Positions 6,100-7,472 of a DNA stretch of 7,472 nt are shown here, piece by piece. The position numbers were made by a program, and so were the translations under genes. The DNA is from an uncultured Elioraea sp. (GTDB taxonomy: Bacteria > Pseudomonadota > Alphaproteobacteria > Acetobacterales > Acetobacteraceae): contig CALKJX010000172.1 of the NCBI GenBank assembly GCA_937995555.1, forward strand, positions 1-7,472, given 5' to 3'. The stretch's first letter is position 1. The number at the start of each line of letters is the position of its first letter. Below the pieces are notes generated by a model. That model had not been told where the DNA came from and did not search any database. It was given only the letters and a program-made list of their open reading frames with translations.

Positions 6100-7451
6100 C
6101 CTGCCAGCAATGCCGTCAGCGCGCGCACATCCGGCGCCGTGTCGATCGTCTCGACCGCGCGGCGGATCGTCGCCGCGCCATCCGCGCCCCAGACAGGCGC
6201 GGCAAGCTCGGTGAACTTGGCGACGATCTCGTCGGGCCGATACGGCGCCTCGGCGTCGCCGCGGTTGGTCGTCACCTCGCGCTGCACGCGCCGCCCGTCG
6301 CGCAAGGCGAGTGTCACGCGGGCAGGGCGCAGCGAGGGGAGGGCGGCGGTATGGGCCGGGTCCTCGCGCACGGTCACCCGTGCGGCGAGCGCGCGCGTCA
6401 CCGCGTCCAGGCGTGCGGGATCGCGGAACGATGCGACAGCGGTACTGCCGTTGACGATCAGCGTCGCGAGCGCGAAGGGAAGCGAGAACTTTGCCGCCAG
6501 CATGTTGCGCGGCGCGGGGTCGTCGAGCTGCGCGGCCCAGACATAGGTGTCCACCTCCAGCGCGGCGACGTCGTCGGGCCCAACAGGCCCCGTCTCGGCG
6601 AGGATCGCGCCGAGCGCATCCAACGCGCCGTGGGTGTAGCGGCAGGCGGCGTGCCGCTTGAAGTAGTTCCGCGCGATCTCCCAGCGCGTGCCGAGATCGC
6701 GCGTCATCTCCCCGGGGCGGAAATCGTCGGCCGACACCGTGCCGAACACGGTCGCGACCCCGTCCGGCTCGCCGACGAAGCCCGCGCCGACCAGTTCCGC
6801 CGCGGTCAGGCCGAGCTGGTTCGACACGCCGGCATAGCTGTTCCGCACCGTGCCGCCCTGCAGCATGGTGCGCCTGCTGGTCGCGAGCCCGAGCGTGGAG
6901 GCGACGTTGATCGTCTCGCGCATCGTCGCCGCATCAGCACCGGCGAGAGCCGCCACCGCGACCGCCGCGCCGACGGTGCCCCAGGTGCCGTGCGGGTGCA
7001 TGGTCACGCGCAGCGTCGAGGCGATGCCGATGCGCGCGCCGATCTCGTAGCCGAGCACCAGGGCACGGATCAGGTCGCGCCCCGACGCGCCGCGTCGGTC
7101 GGATGCGGCGAGGGCGGCCGGCACGACATGGATCGCCGGATGGCCGCGGCAGTACTGGTTGCCCTCGTCGAGCTCCAGCATGGTGCCGGCGGTGCCGTTC
7201 AGGAACGCGGCGACCGGCAGCGGCAGCCGCGCGCGCGCGCCGATCACGGCGGTGGTCACGCCGCCCGTGCCGTGCAGGTCCGCCATGCGGCGCGTCAGCG
7301 CGACCATCTCCGGCTCCTGCGCGCCGGCGGCGATCGCGCCGATCGTGTCGAGCAGCACGAGCCGCGCATGCGCCGCCACGGTCACCGGGATGTCCTCGTA
7401 GCGCAGTCCCGCAGCGAAGCGCGACCATTGGTCGAGCCAGGCGTCGTCCAC
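6096..7451 (-). CDS. MmgE/PrpD family protein (2-methylcitrate dehydratase-like)
   Basis: This family includes 2-methylcitrate dehydratase (PrpD), cis-aconitate decarboxylase and iminodisuccinate epimerase. These cytosolic, cofactor-free enzymes dehydrate, decarboxylate or epimerise polycarboxylates. The 451-residue length is normal for the family. Family marks in order are FAAGLRYEDIP (res 12-22), LLDTIGAI (33-40), ELDEGNQYCRGHP (93-105), MHPHGTWGTVGAA (151-163), YFKRHAACRYTHGALDA (263-279) and AAKFSLPFALA (319-329). Asp95, His104, His152/154 and His274 sit in the segments that carry the catalytic Asp and His residues in cis-aconitate decarboxylase (by-eye alignment). The first GTG that fits the family N-terminus is at 7451 and has no clear Shine-Dalgarno sequence. 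Upstream codons (I R A S Q L A) stay open to the window edge, so the true start may lie outside. It is the first visible gene of the operon, and its stop overlaps the next start as ATGA. The family is secure; the reaction is unknown. Confidence 0.9.
   Translation of the reverse strand: MDDAWLDQWSRFAAGLRYEDIPVTVAAHARLVLLDTIGAIAAGAQEPEMVALTRRMADLHGTGGVTTAVIGARARLPLPVAAFLNGTAGTMLELDEGNQYCRGHPAIHVVPAALAASDRRGASGRDLIRALVLGYEIGARIGIASTLRVTMHPHGTWGTVGAAVAVAALAGADAATMRETINVASTLGLATSRRTMLQGGTVRNSYAGVSNQLGLTAAELVGAGFVGEPDGVATVFGTVSADDFRPGEMTRDLGTRWEIARNYFKRHAACRYTHGALDALGAILAETGPVGPDDVAALEVDTYVWAAQLDDPAPRNMLAAKFSLPFALATLIVNGSTAVASFRDPARLDAVTRALAARVTVREDPAHTAALPSLRPARVTLALRDGRRVQREVTTNRGDAEAPYRPDEIVAKFTELAAPVWGADGAATIRRAVETIDTAPDVRALTALLAG
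6099..6102 (-). promoter_or_regulatory. Candidate ribosome binding site (AGGA) for the lyase gene
   Basis: On the minus strand the junction reads GGCAGGATGACAATG. The lyase frame has two ATGs, at 6099 and 6093. The AGGA at 6102-6099 lies five bases before the second ATG, a good Shine-Dalgarno spacing, but it abuts and overlaps the first ATG. The second start would give a 285-residue protein beginning MGLRERL, two bases after the upstream stop. The first gives 287 residues and the same ATGA overlap seen at the other three junctions. The sequence does not settle which is used. Confidence 0.35.
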
Positions 7452-7472
7452 GGCGAGTTGGCTGGCGCGGAT

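Noticed and set aside
7228..7240. Alternating CG run (13 bases), possible Z-DNA or microsatellite
   Set aside because: It encodes ordinary Gly-Ala-Arg-Ala-Arg codons in the MmgE/PrpD gene, and short CG runs are expected at this GC content.

Overview
The window is a high-GC bacterial segment; most 60-base lines I counted by eye were about 70-80% G+C. It is packed with five co-directional genes on the minus strand. The GC level, the hairpins built on GGGGC-type repeats at the left edge, and the type of catabolic cluster suggest an alphaproteobacterium. An Acetobacteraceae (Roseomonas-like) or related soil or water organism seems most likely. That placement is inference; the window has no rRNA or other taxonomic marker.

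Layout in the direction of transcription (right to left): (1) an MmgE/PrpD-family protein, 7451-6096, whose reading frame is still open at the right edge; (2) an isocitrate lyase/PEP mutase-superfamily lyase with the KRCGH catalytic loop, 6099-5236; (3) a HyuB-type hydantoinase/5-oxoprolinase subunit, 5239-3503; (4) its HyuA-type ATP-binding partner, 3506-1458; (5) an FAD-dependent oxidoreductase of the fumarate reductase/3-ketosteroid dehydrogenase superfamily, 1461-70. All four junctions are the same 4-base ATGA overlap, so the genes are almost certainly one translationally coupled operon. Positions 1-69 hold GC-rich hairpins that may end the transcript. No promoter, regulator, transporter, RNA gene, insertion sequence or CRISPR is visible, so the start of the operon lies to the right of the window.

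The gene set looks like a catabolic module for an unidentified organic acid, lactam or imide. HyuA/HyuB would perform an ATP-dependent ring opening or amide hydrolysis (carboxylation is the known alternative in the superfamily). The flavoenzyme would introduce or remove a C=C bond. The MmgE/PrpD protein would dehydrate, hydrate or epimerise a branched polycarboxylate. The PrpB-like lyase would cleave a C-C bond to give pyruvate- or glyoxylate-type products. Each family is recognisable, but no substrate can be read from the sequence, and the order of steps is a hypothesis. The flavoenzyme appears to have tyrosines where fumarate reductases carry their two catalytic or substrate-binding arginines, so it is probably not a fumarate reductase despite what automatic annotation may say.
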